From the NCBI GenBank assembly GCA_945871335.1, contig CAMBWM010000041.1:1-13349 (forward strand): DNA of 13,349 nt, given 5' to 3'. This DNA is from Polaromonas sp. YR568 (GTDB taxonomy: Bacteria; Pseudomonadota; Gammaproteobacteria; Burkholderiales; Burkholderiaceae). Made by a program: the position numbers and the translations under genes. This document shows, piece after piece, positions 6,401 to 13,349 of the stretch (positions within the stretch are counted from its first letter, which is position 1; the number at the start of each line of letters is the position of its first letter). The notes under the pieces are model-generated. The model saw nothing but the letters and a program-made list of their open reading frames with translations, did no database searches and was not told where the DNA came from.

Positions 6401-8437
6401 ATGACTCCAGCTTCATCCAAACTTTTGAGTCCGTTGTGCTTGACGAACGCAGACGGCACTACCACAACGCTGCGCAACAGACTGATCATGGGATCCATGC
6501 ACACAGGCCTAGAAGAATTGCCTGATGGCTGGGAGAGGCTCGCAGCCTTTTATGCGGAGCGGGCTGCAGGTGGGGTTGGGCTGATAGTGACCGGTGGTCT
6601 CTCACCCAACAGCGAGGGCAATATGTGGACTGGCATGCGAACGCTAGACAGTGAGGAGGCCGCATCGCCGCACCGCGTGATTACAGAAGCGGTGCACGCA
6701 CATGGTGCTCACATCGTCATTCAATTGCTGCACGCGGGACGGTATGCAACCCATGCCGATGGCGTTGCTCCATCAGCGCTGCGTTCGCCGATATCACCCG
6801 CTACCCCTCGTGAGATGTCTGCAGAGGACATCCATCGCACGCTTTCCGACTACGCCAAGGCTGCGATTCTGGCACAGGGTGTGGGATACGATGGGGTTGA
6901 GGTTATGGGCGCAGAAGGATATTTGATCAATCAGTTCATGGCGCCTCGTGCGAATCAGCGCAACGATGAATGGGGAGGTAGTCTCGAAAACCGGATTCGC
7001 TTCGGTGTAGAAGCAGTGCGGAAGGTTAGGGCGGCAACCAGATCCAATTTCATCATCATATTCAGGCTCTCCATGCTTGACTTGGTGCAAGGCGGCTGCA
7101 CATGGGACGAGGTAGTCGAGATGGCTAAGGCCATTGAAGCGGCAGGAGTCAACATCATCAACCCCTATGTGGGGTGGCATGAGTCCCGTGTCCCAACAAT
7201 TGCCACACTTGTTCCTCGTGGCGCATTCACGGGGCTGACTCTGCGCCTGAAGTCTGAACTTGGTGTGCCTGTGGTTGCCAGTAATCGCATCAACGATCCA
7301 GGATTGGCAGAGCAAATTTTGGCGCAAGGAGGGGCGGATCTGGTGTCTATGGCGCGGCCTTTGCTGGCCGACCCGATGCTGCTGAACAAATATGCGTCCG
7401 GACAGTCAGCGCTTATCAACACCTGTATCGCTTGCAACCAGGGATGTCTAGACGAGGCTTTCTCAGGTCGCCTGACTACCTGCATGGTCAATCCGCGAGC
7501 TTGCCGCGAAACAGAGCTACGAATAGAACCGACTGCGAAGCCGAAGCGGATCGCTGTGGTTGGAGCTGGACCTGGCGGACTTGCCTGTGCAGTGACGGCG
7601 GCACAGCGCGGTCACGAGGTGACTTTGTATGACGCTGCACCGGTGATTGGTGGCCAGTTCAACCTCGCGCGTCTTATTCCTGGCAAGGAGGAGTACAGCG
7701 AGACGCTTCGCTATTTTTCAGCAGAGTTGGTTCGCCTTGGAGTGGAACAGAGACTGGGTGAGCGCGTGGCATCGAAGTCACTGCTTGCGGCTGGATTTGA
7801 TCATGTGGTTCTTGCCACTGGCGTTGCACCAAGAAGGCCAAGCTGGCCTGGTATTGAACACCCTAGGGTGCTGCGGTACGCCGATGTTATCGAAGGCCGC
7901 ACACCAGTGGGTGCCCGGGTTGCCATTGTCGGGGCAGGCGGCATCGGTTTTGATGTGGCAGAGCTGCTGAGCCATGAGCACCTGGAGGGCAACGAGTTGG
8001 AGCAGTTCACGGCAACCTGGGGCATTGACTTGCAGGGCCAGAGCCCAGGAGGCCTTACCAATCCGCAGCCTGCTCGTATGTCGCGCGAATTGTGGTTGCT
8101 TCAGCGTAGGTCGGATTCACTTGGAAAAGGCCTGGGGAAAACCACGGGTTGGATTCGCAGAGCCCTCTTGCGGCGCCGAGGTGTGAATATGCTTTCAGGC
8201 GTGGTTTACGACCGGTTTGACGAAGAGGGCCTGCACATCACTGTGGGCGGTGTTGCGAGAATATTGCCGGTGGACCATGTGGTAATTTGCGCTGGGCAAG
8301 ATTCAGATAGGTCCTTGGTGGGCGAGTTGGAAAGTGCTGGGCAGCCGTTGAGCCTGGTGGGTGGTGCTCGCATGGCGGGGGAGCTGGATGCGACCCGGGC
8401 GATTGATGAGGGTGTACGGCTTGCCTGCCGTCTATAG
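6401..8437 (+). CDS. fadH: 2,4-dienoyl-CoA reductase (NADPH), FadH type
   Basis: A 678-residue iron-sulfur flavoenzyme that reduces 2,4-dienoyl-CoA to an enoyl-CoA, taking electrons from NADPH through FAD, a 4Fe-4S cluster and FMN. It is collinear with E. coli FadH (672 residues). The N-terminal old-yellow-enzyme barrel (about 1-335) contains Tyr174 (EGYLINQF) and His260 (GWHESR), matching the catalytic pair. The cluster ligands are Cys342, Cys345, Cys349 and Cys361 (CIACNQGC...TTC). The FAD-binding loop is GAGPGG (388-393) and the NADPH-domain loop is GAGGIG (511-516). The segment KGLGKTTGWI and the C-terminal CAGQ are also FadH-like. ATG 6401 follows ACGAGG by eight bases. It stands alone, 231 bases before the TRAP operon. 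Its presence suggests the pathway substrate yields conjugated dienes. Confidence 0.93.
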   Translation: MTPASSKLLSPLCLTNADGTTTTLRNRLIMGSMHTGLEELPDGWERLAAFYAERAAGGVGLIVTGGLSPNSEGNMWTGMRTLDSEEAASPHRVITEAVHAHGAHIVIQLLHAGRYATHADGVAPSALRSPISPATPREMSAEDIHRTLSDYAKAAILAQGVGYDGVEVMGAEGYLINQFMAPRANQRNDEWGGSLENRIRFGVEAVRKVRAATRSNFIIIFRLSMLDLVQGGCTWDEVVEMAKAIEAAGVNIINPYVGWHESRVPTIATLVPRGAFTGLTLRLKSELGVPVVASNRINDPGLAEQILAQGGADLVSMARPLLADPMLLNKYASGQSALINTCIACNQGCLDEAFSGRLTTCMVNPRACRETELRIEPTAKPKRIAVVGAGPGGLACAVTAAQRGHEVTLYDAAPVIGGQFNLARLIPGKEEYSETLRYFSAELVRLGVEQRLGERVASKSLLAAGFDHVVLATGVAPRRPSWPGIEHPRVLRYADVIEGRTPVGARVAIVGAGGIGFDVAELLSHEHLEGNELEQFTATWGIDLQGQSPGGLTNPQPARMSRELWLLQRRSDSLGKGLGKTTGWIRRALLRRRGVNMLSGVVYDRFDEEGLHITVGGVARILPVDHVVICAGQDSDRSLVGELESAGQPLSLVGGARMAGELDATRAIDEGVRLACRL

Positions 8438-8508
8438 GCGAACAATTTCGAGGAACTGTGATCGCAATTTTTTGGGAACTCACACGTAGTTTTTTGCGCC
8501 ATGGAGTC

Positions 8509-8527
8509 GACCAGTTAACACAAGACA
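8509..8527 (+). promoter_or_regulatory. Conserved 19-base upstream element, copy 2
   Basis: Reads GACCAGTTAACACAAGACA and matches the copy at 6323-6341 at 17 of 19 positions. It lies 141 bases before the dctP ATG. The flanks of the two copies do not match, so this is not simply a duplicated promoter region. Its last base is also the first base of the palindrome at 8527-8542. Confidence 0.55.
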
Positions 8528-8542
8528 GTGCTTCTAAGCACT
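8527..8542. repeat. Perfect palindrome AGTGCTT-CT-AAGCACT
   Basis: Seven-base arms separated by CT, abutting the conserved 19-base element upstream of the TRAP operon. The two-base centre suits a dimeric protein site better than an RNA hairpin. It is absent beside the other copy of the element. Confidence 0.5.
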
Positions 8543-8668
8543 CCTAGACTGTGTACCAGCACCTACAAAATAAAGTGAACATTGGCAACGATGGATGGTG
8601 CGGCACTTCGATGAATCCCTTTAGCCGCTTGTGCTCAAGGTCCACAACTCATTTCAGGAGACAGAAAC

Positions 8669-9706
8669 ATGAAAGATCAAGCCCGAACCGCCCTGTATGT
8701 TCGTCCTTCAAAGTTGCGACGTCTGGTCTTGCAGCTTGGCGGTATGGCCATAGCACTCACCGTTGGAGGCCTTTCCGTGAAGCCGGCCTTTGCTGTGGAG
8801 AACTGGCGCATCACGTCTGCTGCACAGCCTGGGCTACTGCGCGATCATCACGTCCGCATCACAGATTCCATCACGAAGGCCACCAACGGGGCAGTTCAAG
8901 GGGACTTTCAGTTCGTGCCCAGCGAACAAGAAGCCCTACAGCAAGTAATACGTGGTCGCCTCCAGGTGGGTGTCATCTCCGTGCTGGGCTTGGCTTCGAT
9001 CGCTCCAGAGATGGCTGTTTTTGCAACCCCGTACTTGTGGGCCAGTCCCAAAGAAGGTGATGCTGTGCTCGACAAACACGCGGTTCGGCTGGTTCAACCA
9101 ATAATGGATGCCAAGGGCCTTGTGCTGATTGGCATGACAGAGACTGGATTCAACGACGTTGTTGGCAAGACGCCCTTGCTCACCCCAACCGACGTTAGGA
9201 GAAAGAAGATCCGCGTTTCCCCAGCGCCATCTTCGCAATTCTTCTGGACGGCGCTGGGTGCTAATGGCGTCCAACTGCCGTTGGGTGAAATGTTTCCCGG
9301 GCTTGAACAAGGATTGGTAGAAGGCGCTGATCTGCCTTTTGTCTACTACATCACCACGCCCGCAGCCAAGAGCGCACCCCACGTAACACTCACCAGGCAT
9401 ACCCACCTTTTTAATGCCGTTGTTGTTAATAAGGAAGCTTGGGCCAAACTCAATCCCCAGCAGCAAAACGCCATCAGGGCGGGGATTCCAAGCTACCAGG
9501 TTCTGCGCGGTGAGGTTCGCGATGCAGAAGGACCGCTGATGCAGAAGTTTGAAGCTGACGGGGGTACTGTGCATCGCATCACCGATGCACAGCGCAAGGT
9601 CTGGTATGACGTGGTTGCTCCTGGCCAGGCCGCTTTTGTGGAAAAAATCGGCCCGTCGGCAGTGACCCTTTTTAATGCCATCCAGGCTGCGCGTCGAGAA
9701 AAATGA
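8669..9706 (+). CDS. dctP: TRAP transporter solute-binding protein, DctP family
   Basis: A 345-residue periplasmic receptor that binds an organic acid and delivers it to the DctQ-DctM membrane pair. It has a Sec signal peptide: basic start (KLRRL), hydrophobic stretch about 19-37, and likely cleavage after AFA at 42. The mature protein shows the DctP layout, including FATPYLW. KKIRV with Arg182 is followed by LPLGEMFPGLEQGLVEGAD; this is the region of the arginine that pairs with the substrate carboxylate in the family. AGGAG (8656-8660) is eight bases before ATG 8669. The stop overlaps the dctQ start (ATGA, 9703-9706). The ligand cannot be read from sequence; a terpenoid or branched carboxylate is inferred from the neighbours. 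Confidence 0.92.
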   Translation: MKDQARTALYVRPSKLRRLVLQLGGMAIALTVGGLSVKPAFAVENWRITSAAQPGLLRDHHVRITDSITKATNGAVQGDFQFVPSEQEALQQVIRGRLQVGVISVLGLASIAPEMAVFATPYLWASPKEGDAVLDKHAVRLVQPIMDAKGLVLIGMTETGFNDVVGKTPLLTPTDVRRKKIRVSPAPSSQFFWTALGANGVQLPLGEMFPGLEQGLVEGADLPFVYYITTPAAKSAPHVTLTRHTHLFNAVVVNKEAWAKLNPQQQNAIRAGIPSYQVLRGEVRDAEGPLMQKFEADGGTVHRITDAQRKVWYDVVAPGQAAFVEKIGPSAVTLFNAIQAARREK

Positions 9707-10218
9707 CAGAGGCAACTCAGCCGTTGGCAGTTGTACGAGCTTTGCAGGGACTGCAGGCGGTCGAGAAGGCCGTAGCAGTCTTTGCCATACTTGCTGCCGC
9801 GGCCTCGCTGATAGCTGACCTTCTGGGGCGCGAGCTGTTTGGCCAGGGGATCTTCGGTGCACAGCGTGCAGCGGTGCACTTGACCTTCGTGGCTGGCATG
9901 CTCGGGTTTGTTCTTGCCACTGACAATGGCGAGCACCTTCGTATCAAGGCAACGGACCACTTGTTGCCCACTGATTGGGCGCCATGGATCGAGCGCTTGG
10001 GCAGCGTTCTTTCAGCAGTCATACTTGGTGTACTTGCGTGGCATGCTTTCGGCTTCTCCATGCAAACGCGGGGTGTTGGTGAGATGTCAGTCACGCTAGG
10101 GATTCCCATTTGGCCCATTCAGGCGTTGATGGTCTATGCCTTTGTTTCTGCAGGACTGCGGCACATACTTTACGCTCTATTGCCGGCTCTCCGCCCTCAG
10201 GAGGCTGCTTACCAATGA
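9703..10218 (+). CDS. dctQ: TRAP transporter small permease, DctQ family
   Basis: A 171-residue membrane protein with four hydrophobic segments at about 22-42, 58-75, 98-118 and 128-152, as expected for DctQ. The loop after segment two carries the family-like DNGEHLRI(K) motif. It bridges the binding protein and the large permease. It overlaps dctP by four bases upstream and dctM by four bases downstream, so the three are almost certainly co-translated. Small permeases are weakly conserved; the call rests on topology, the EHLRI motif and position. Confidence 0.9.
   Translation: MTEATQPLAVVRALQGLQAVEKAVAVFAILAAAASLIADLLGRELFGQGIFGAQRAAVHLTFVAGMLGFVLATDNGEHLRIKATDHLLPTDWAPWIERLGSVLSAVILGVLAWHAFGFSMQTRGVGEMSVTLGIPIWPIQALMVYAFVSAGLRHILYALLPALRPQEAAYQ
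10199..10204 (+). promoter_or_regulatory. Ribosome binding site fixing the dctM start at ATG 10215
   Basis: AGGAGG, ten bases before ATG 10215, inside the end of dctQ. The frame is open further upstream to 10110, but that would overlap dctQ by over 100 bases and add a non-hydrophobic start unlike DctM. Confidence 0.75.
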
Positions 10219-11474
10219 ATGCTCTTTTTGGTGCAGCAGCGCTTTTCGCCTTGGTCTTGTTGCGTCAGCCTTTGCTGCTCATTTTGGCAGCTGGAACAGC
10301 ATTTGTTCACGTGGTGCTGGCCGATAGTAAGTTCGACTACATGATCCAGGATGTCTGGACGGCTCTGGACAAGGAAATCTTGCTGGCAATTCCCATGTTC
10401 TTACTTGCGGGAGCTGTTATGACGCGCGGCAGCATTGCAAAGCGCCTCATACGAATCATGATCGCCCTGACTGCGCCCATCCCGGGTGGAATCAGTGTTG
10501 CCACCGTATTGAGCTGCGCAATCTTTGCTGCGATCTCTGGCTCAAGCATCGTCACCATGCTGGCTGTGGGAACCGTCATGTTCCCAGCACTCATCTCTAA
10601 TGGCTATTCACGGTCGTTTTCGATCGGCCTAATCTGCGCAAGCGGTACGTTGGGCATCATCATTCCGCCATCGATTCCCATGATCCTCTTTGGCATCATG
10701 ACGGAGACATCGATCACAAAGCTGTTCCTAGCGGGAATTGTGCCGGGCTTGTTGTTAGCATTTCTCTTGGCGGGGTATTCGGTTCTGGTGAACCGGCACC
10801 GGGATCGATCTAACTGGGATAAGAAAGAAATCTTAGCTTCGATTCGATCGGGAATTTTTGCCCTGGCGCTGCCAGTTCTTCTCTTGGGAGGAATTTATTC
10901 TGGCTATTTCACACCCACTGAAGCGGCTGCGGCGGCTTTGGTTTATTCGCTGATAGTGGAAGGTTTGATACACCGAGAAATAGGGTTTCGCGATTTCTAT
11001 GAGATTGTGGGCAGCACAGTAAGCTTACTGGGCATGTTGCTTCCCTTAGTGGCATTCGCAACCAGCTTGAGCGTGATCATGGATTACGAGAGGGTGCCTC
11101 AAGCTATTGTGGCCTGGGTGCAAACATTCATTGACAGTCGAACCACATTTCTCATCGCGGCCAACGCGATACTACTGCTTGCGGGCAGTGTCATGGATGT
11201 GGGCTCAGCCATCGTCATTCTTGCCCCGTTGCTGATGCCTTTGGCACTAGTCTACGGTGTAGATCCCGTGCACTTCGGAATTGTGATGACTGTCAACCTT
11301 GAAATTGGCTACATAACTCCTCCGGTGGGCCTGAACCTATTTGTGGCTATTGCTGCCTTCAAGGCCAGTTTTTCTGAGGTCTGTCGCTCAGTACTTCCTT
11401 TTATAGGGGTCATGCTGCTCGGCCTGGTGCTAATCACTGCAGTGCCTGCGCTTTCGCTTTGGATCCTACGTTAG
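10215..11474 (+). CDS. dctM: TRAP transporter large permease, DctM family
   Basis: A 419-residue inner-membrane protein with about a dozen hydrophobic segments, the usual size for DctM. It forms the sodium-coupled transport channel of the TRAP system. Recognisable family segments are AIPMFLLAGAVMTRGSIAKR, then SGSSIVTMLAVGTVMFPAL and GTLGIIIPPSIPMILFGI. Later come YFTPTEAAAAA and the C-terminal GYITPPVGLNLFVA, a strong DctM signature. The ATG at 10215 overlaps the dctQ stop as ATGA and has AGGAGG at 10199-10204. Seventy-one bases separate it from the hydratase gene, with no terminator seen, so the operon probably continues. Confidence 0.94.
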   Translation: MNALFGAAALFALVLLRQPLLLILAAGTAFVHVVLADSKFDYMIQDVWTALDKEILLAIPMFLLAGAVMTRGSIAKRLIRIMIALTAPIPGGISVATVLSCAIFAAISGSSIVTMLAVGTVMFPALISNGYSRSFSIGLICASGTLGIIIPPSIPMILFGIMTETSITKLFLAGIVPGLLLAFLLAGYSVLVNRHRDRSNWDKKEILASIRSGIFALALPVLLLGGIYSGYFTPTEAAAAALVYSLIVEGLIHREIGFRDFYEIVGSTVSLLGMLLPLVAFATSLSVIMDYERVPQAIVAWVQTFIDSRTTFLIAANAILLLAGSVMDVGSAIVILAPLLMPLALVYGVDPVHFGIVMTVNLEIGYITPPVGLNLFVAIAAFKASFSEVCRSVLPFIGVMLLGLVLITAVPALSLWILR

Positions 11475-11533
11475 GTCAACCTGGGGTGCAGCCGGATGAA
11501 CTCGTGCCCTCCGCGGCATTACATTTTTTCAAT

Positions 11534-11538
11534 GGAGA
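11534..11538 (+). promoter_or_regulatory. Ribosome binding site supporting a TTG start at 11546
   Basis: GGAGA, eight bases before TTG 11546. The other in-frame start, TTG 11459, overlaps dctM and has no such site. An out-of-frame ATG at 11532 opens a five-codon frame whose TGA (11547-11549) overlaps the TTG start. Confidence 0.65.
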
Positions 11539-11545
11539 TTTCATC

Positions 11546-12322
11546 TTGACCGAACCCCATCTGCTGGTCCAGCGAGACCAGGCTGTTCTGACTCTGACAA
11601 TCAACCGTCCTGACCAGCGTAACGCGATTAGCCCTGAGGTGATGTCTGGGGTCATCGAGCAGTTGCATGCGAGCCGAGCTGACACCCAATTGCGGGCGAT
11701 CGTGATTACCGCAGCTGGTGAGAAAGCGTTCTGCGCGGGCGCCGATTTGGGGAGTGGCAAGTCGTTTAAGTTCGACTATGCCGAACCGCGCCTGCCGATG
11801 CCCGAGATGTTTCGCGCAGCCCGCGCCACCAACGTACCGATCATCGGCCGGATAAATGGCACTGTTATGGCCGGCGGCATGGGCCTGCTGGCTATCTGTG
11901 ACTTGGCGATTGCCGCTGACCATGCGCAATTCGGCTTGCCCGAGGTCAAGGTTGGCGTCTATCCAATGCAGGTGCTGGCGGTGCTTCAGCACCTAATTCC
12001 AAGGCGCAGGTTGCTTCAGTTGTGCATGACCGGTGAGCCTGTCTCTGCTGCCGAAGCGCTTGAAATAGGACTGCTTACAAGCGTCGTGCCATCCGTGGAG
12101 CTGGACAGTGCAATCGAATCGCTGCTGTCGAAGATCTTGGACAAGTCGCCCACGGCGATCAGGCGCGGAAAGTACGCGACCTACGCTATCGAGACCATGT
12201 CTTTCGAGGAGTCGCTGAACTTCATGGAAGGGCAGATCGGGCTGCTCGCGGCGACCCAGGATGCGGCCGAGGGCCAGCTAGCATTTCGCGAAAAGCGCAA
12301 GCCGGTCTGGAGCGGCAGATGA
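11546..12322 (+). CDS. Enoyl-CoA hydratase/isomerase family protein (possible glutaconyl-type hydratase)
   Basis: A 258-residue crotonase-fold enzyme, the standard length when started at TTG 11546. Motifs in order are LTINRPDQRNAI, AFCAGADL (first oxyanion segment), NGTVMAGGMGLLAICDLAIA (second oxyanion segment) and FGLPEVKVGVYP. Of the two catalytic glutamates of classical enoyl-CoA hydratases (rat Glu144 and Glu164), the first is replaced by Gly113 and the second is kept as Glu133, with the normal 20-residue spacing. A GG.GL pattern is, as I recall, also seen in hydratases for branched glutaconyl-CoA esters. With AtuA overlapping downstream, an isohexenylglutaconyl-CoA hydratase (AtuE) role is plausible, and this gene may stand in for one lost between the carboxylase genes. 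Family certain, substrate inferred. The stop overlaps the next start as ATGA (12319-12322). Confidence 0.88.
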   Translation: MTEPHLLVQRDQAVLTLTINRPDQRNAISPEVMSGVIEQLHASRADTQLRAIVITAAGEKAFCAGADLGSGKSFKFDYAEPRLPMPEMFRAARATNVPIIGRINGTVMAGGMGLLAICDLAIAADHAQFGLPEVKVGVYPMQVLAVLQHLIPRRRLLQLCMTGEPVSAAEALEIGLLTSVVPSVELDSAIESLLSKILDKSPTAIRRGKYATYAIETMSFEESLNFMEGQIGLLAATQDAAEGQLAFREKRKPVWSGR

Positions 12323-13349
12323 AGGCGATAGGGGAAAGGACAGTTCGTATTGGCGGAGCGTCGGGCTTTTGGGGGGACAGTTCGCTTGGCCCGCGGCAAC
12401 TGGTGGAAGTTGCGGGCATGCAATACATCAGCTTCGACTATCTCGCTGAGCTGACCATGTCGATACTGGCGAGCGCCAAAGCCAAAAAACCGGAGCTTGG
12501 TTATGCAACGGACTTCGTCGAGGTAGTTCGCGAGATCTTGCCGGCCTGCTTTAAACGCGGCATCACGCTAGTTTGCAACGCAGGTGGCATGAATCCTAAT
12601 GCATGCGGCGCAGCGGTGCGCAATATCGCAGCCGAACTCGGGCTTAATGTTCGAATTGCGGTAATCGATGGCGACGATATCATGTCTCACTTTTCGGCCT
12701 TGCGCGAGCGCGGAACCAGAGACTTTTATACTGGCCGACCCATGCCAGAAAGCTTCGGCAGCGCCAATGCCTATCTGGGTGCATTGCCAATTACCCGCGC
12801 CCTAGCGCAGGGCGCCAATGTTGTTATAACCGGCCGAGTTGTTGACAGCGCGATGGTTTTGGGGGTGCTGATCCATGAATTCGGCTGGTCTATGGACGAT
12901 TGGGATCGACTAGCAGCAGGCTCGCTGGCGGGCCACATCATCGAATGCGGCTGTCAGGCCACAGGGGGGCTTTACACCGACTGGGACCAGATTCCAAATT
13001 GGGACAGTATCGGCTATCCGGTAATAGATTGCGCCGCAGATGGCAGCTTCACAGTCTCCAAACCGATTGGAAGCGGTGGGGCCGTGTTGAAGCAAGCGGT
13101 AGCAGAACAGATGCTCTACGAAATAGGTGATCCCTCGGCCTATCTACTACCGGACGTGATCTGCGATTTCAGCGAGGTCATGATTGAACAGTTGGGCACG
13201 GACATGGTGCGTGTGAGCGGCGCGCGAGGTCTGCCAGCTTCGGATGAATACAAGGTGTCGGCCACGTACGCTGACGGCTTTGCCTGTGTTGCCACTCTTA
13301 TCATTGTGGGTTTCGATGCTGTTGCCAAAGCGCGCCGCTCGGGTGAGGC
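12319..13349 (+). CDS. atuA: AtuA / DUF1446 family acyclic terpene utilization protein (3' end cut by window)
   Basis: An open frame from ATG 12319 to the window end (343 full codons), with no stop. The translation matches the DUF1446 family (PF07287), named for Pseudomonas AtuA. It starts TVRIGGASGFWGDSSLGPRQ, then has FDYLAELTMSILA and CNAGGMNPNAC. It continues with VVITGRVVDSAMVLG, LAGSLAGHIIECG, CQATGGLYTDW and KVSATYADGF. AtuA is required for growth on citronellol and geraniol in Pseudomonas. Its exact reaction is not firmly settled; cleavage of the hydroxy-isohexenylglutaryl-CoA intermediate has been proposed. ATGA overlap with the hydratase stop shows translational coupling. The missing part would be the C-terminal region of a protein usually around 450-600 residues. 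Confidence 0.92.
   Translation, partial: MKAIGERTVRIGGASGFWGDSSLGPRQLVEVAGMQYISFDYLAELTMSILASAKAKKPELGYATDFVEVVREILPACFKRGITLVCNAGGMNPNACGAAVRNIAAELGLNVRIAVIDGDDIMSHFSALRERGTRDFYTGRPMPESFGSANAYLGALPITRALAQGANVVITGRVVDSAMVLGVLIHEFGWSMDDWDRLAAGSLAGHIIECGCQATGGLYTDWDQIPNWDSIGYPVIDCAADGSFTVSKPIGSGGAVLKQAVAEQMLYEIGDPSAYLLPDVICDFSEVMIEQLGTDMVRVSGARGLPASDEYKVSATYADGFACVATLIIVGFDAVAKARRSGE

Noticed and set aside
6172..6504. Minus-strand open frames of up to 110 codons in and beyond the gap before fadH
   Set aside because: They run into the start of fadH, have no recognisable motif, and would place the shared 19-base element inside a gene.
8438..8473. GCGA ... TCGC followed by six T as a terminator after fadH
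   Set aside because: Only four pairs with a loop of about 20 bases; too weak to call.
8936..9862. Long minus-strand open frame (308 codons) opposite dctP and dctQ
   Set aside because: It lies entirely over well-supported + strand genes, contains no recognisable domain, and its composition (many His, Arg, Gln) is typical of an antisense shadow.
10110..10214. Upstream extension of dctM
   Set aside because: It would overlap dctQ by over 100 bases; ATG 10215 has a perfect AGGAGG and gives the normal DctM length.

Overview
The window reads as part of a catabolic gene cluster for an acyclic, methyl-branched isoprenoid acid, of the Atu (acyclic terpene utilization) kind. The bacterium is Gram-negative and most likely a betaproteobacterium of the Burkholderiales. 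That assignment is inference: it rests on moderately high GC, strong Shine-Dalgarno sites, the TRAP transporter, and the pairing of an AtuA-family protein with a geranyl-CoA-carboxylase-like enzyme. All recognised genes lie on the + strand. I see no tRNA, rRNA, CRISPR array, IS element or phage gene.

Layout. (1) 2-3625 encodes the two subunits of a biotin-dependent acyl-CoA carboxylase. The beta (carboxyltransferase) subunit is cut at its 5' end by the window edge; the alpha (biotin carboxylase plus biotin carrier) subunit is complete. Between them is a ribosome site followed by an 8-codon reading frame, MNFTQEHE, that looks like the first codons of a deleted acyl-CoA dehydrogenase gene. In the Pseudomonas order atuC-atuD-atuE-atuF, a dehydrogenase and a hydratase sit exactly there. 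(2) 3799-5007 is an acyl-CoA dehydrogenase of the ACAD10/11-like group, followed by a perfect 10-bp inverted repeat. (3) 5132-5944 is an AraC-family regulator, followed by about 456 bases without a gene I can support. (4) 6401-8437 is a FadH-type 2,4-dienoyl-CoA reductase. (5) 8669-12322 and beyond is an operon-like run of a TRAP transporter (DctP, DctQ, DctM), an enoyl-CoA hydratase and AtuA. dctP/dctQ, dctQ/dctM and hydratase/AtuA all share 4-base ATGA overlaps. AtuA runs off the 3' end.

How it may work together (inference): the TRAP system imports an organic acid. An acyl-CoA ligase or CoA-transferase that is not in the window would activate it. The dehydrogenase makes a 2-enoyl-CoA, the carboxylase carboxylates its beta-methyl group, and the hydratase and AtuA act on the resulting glutaconyl-type CoA ester. 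The dienoyl-CoA reductase would deal with conjugated dienoyl-CoA formed when a remaining double bond meets beta-oxidation. The AraC protein is the obvious candidate regulator. A 19-base sequence matching at 17 positions occurs upstream of both the reductase gene and the TRAP operon, and nowhere else that I noticed, suggesting that these two units share an operator.
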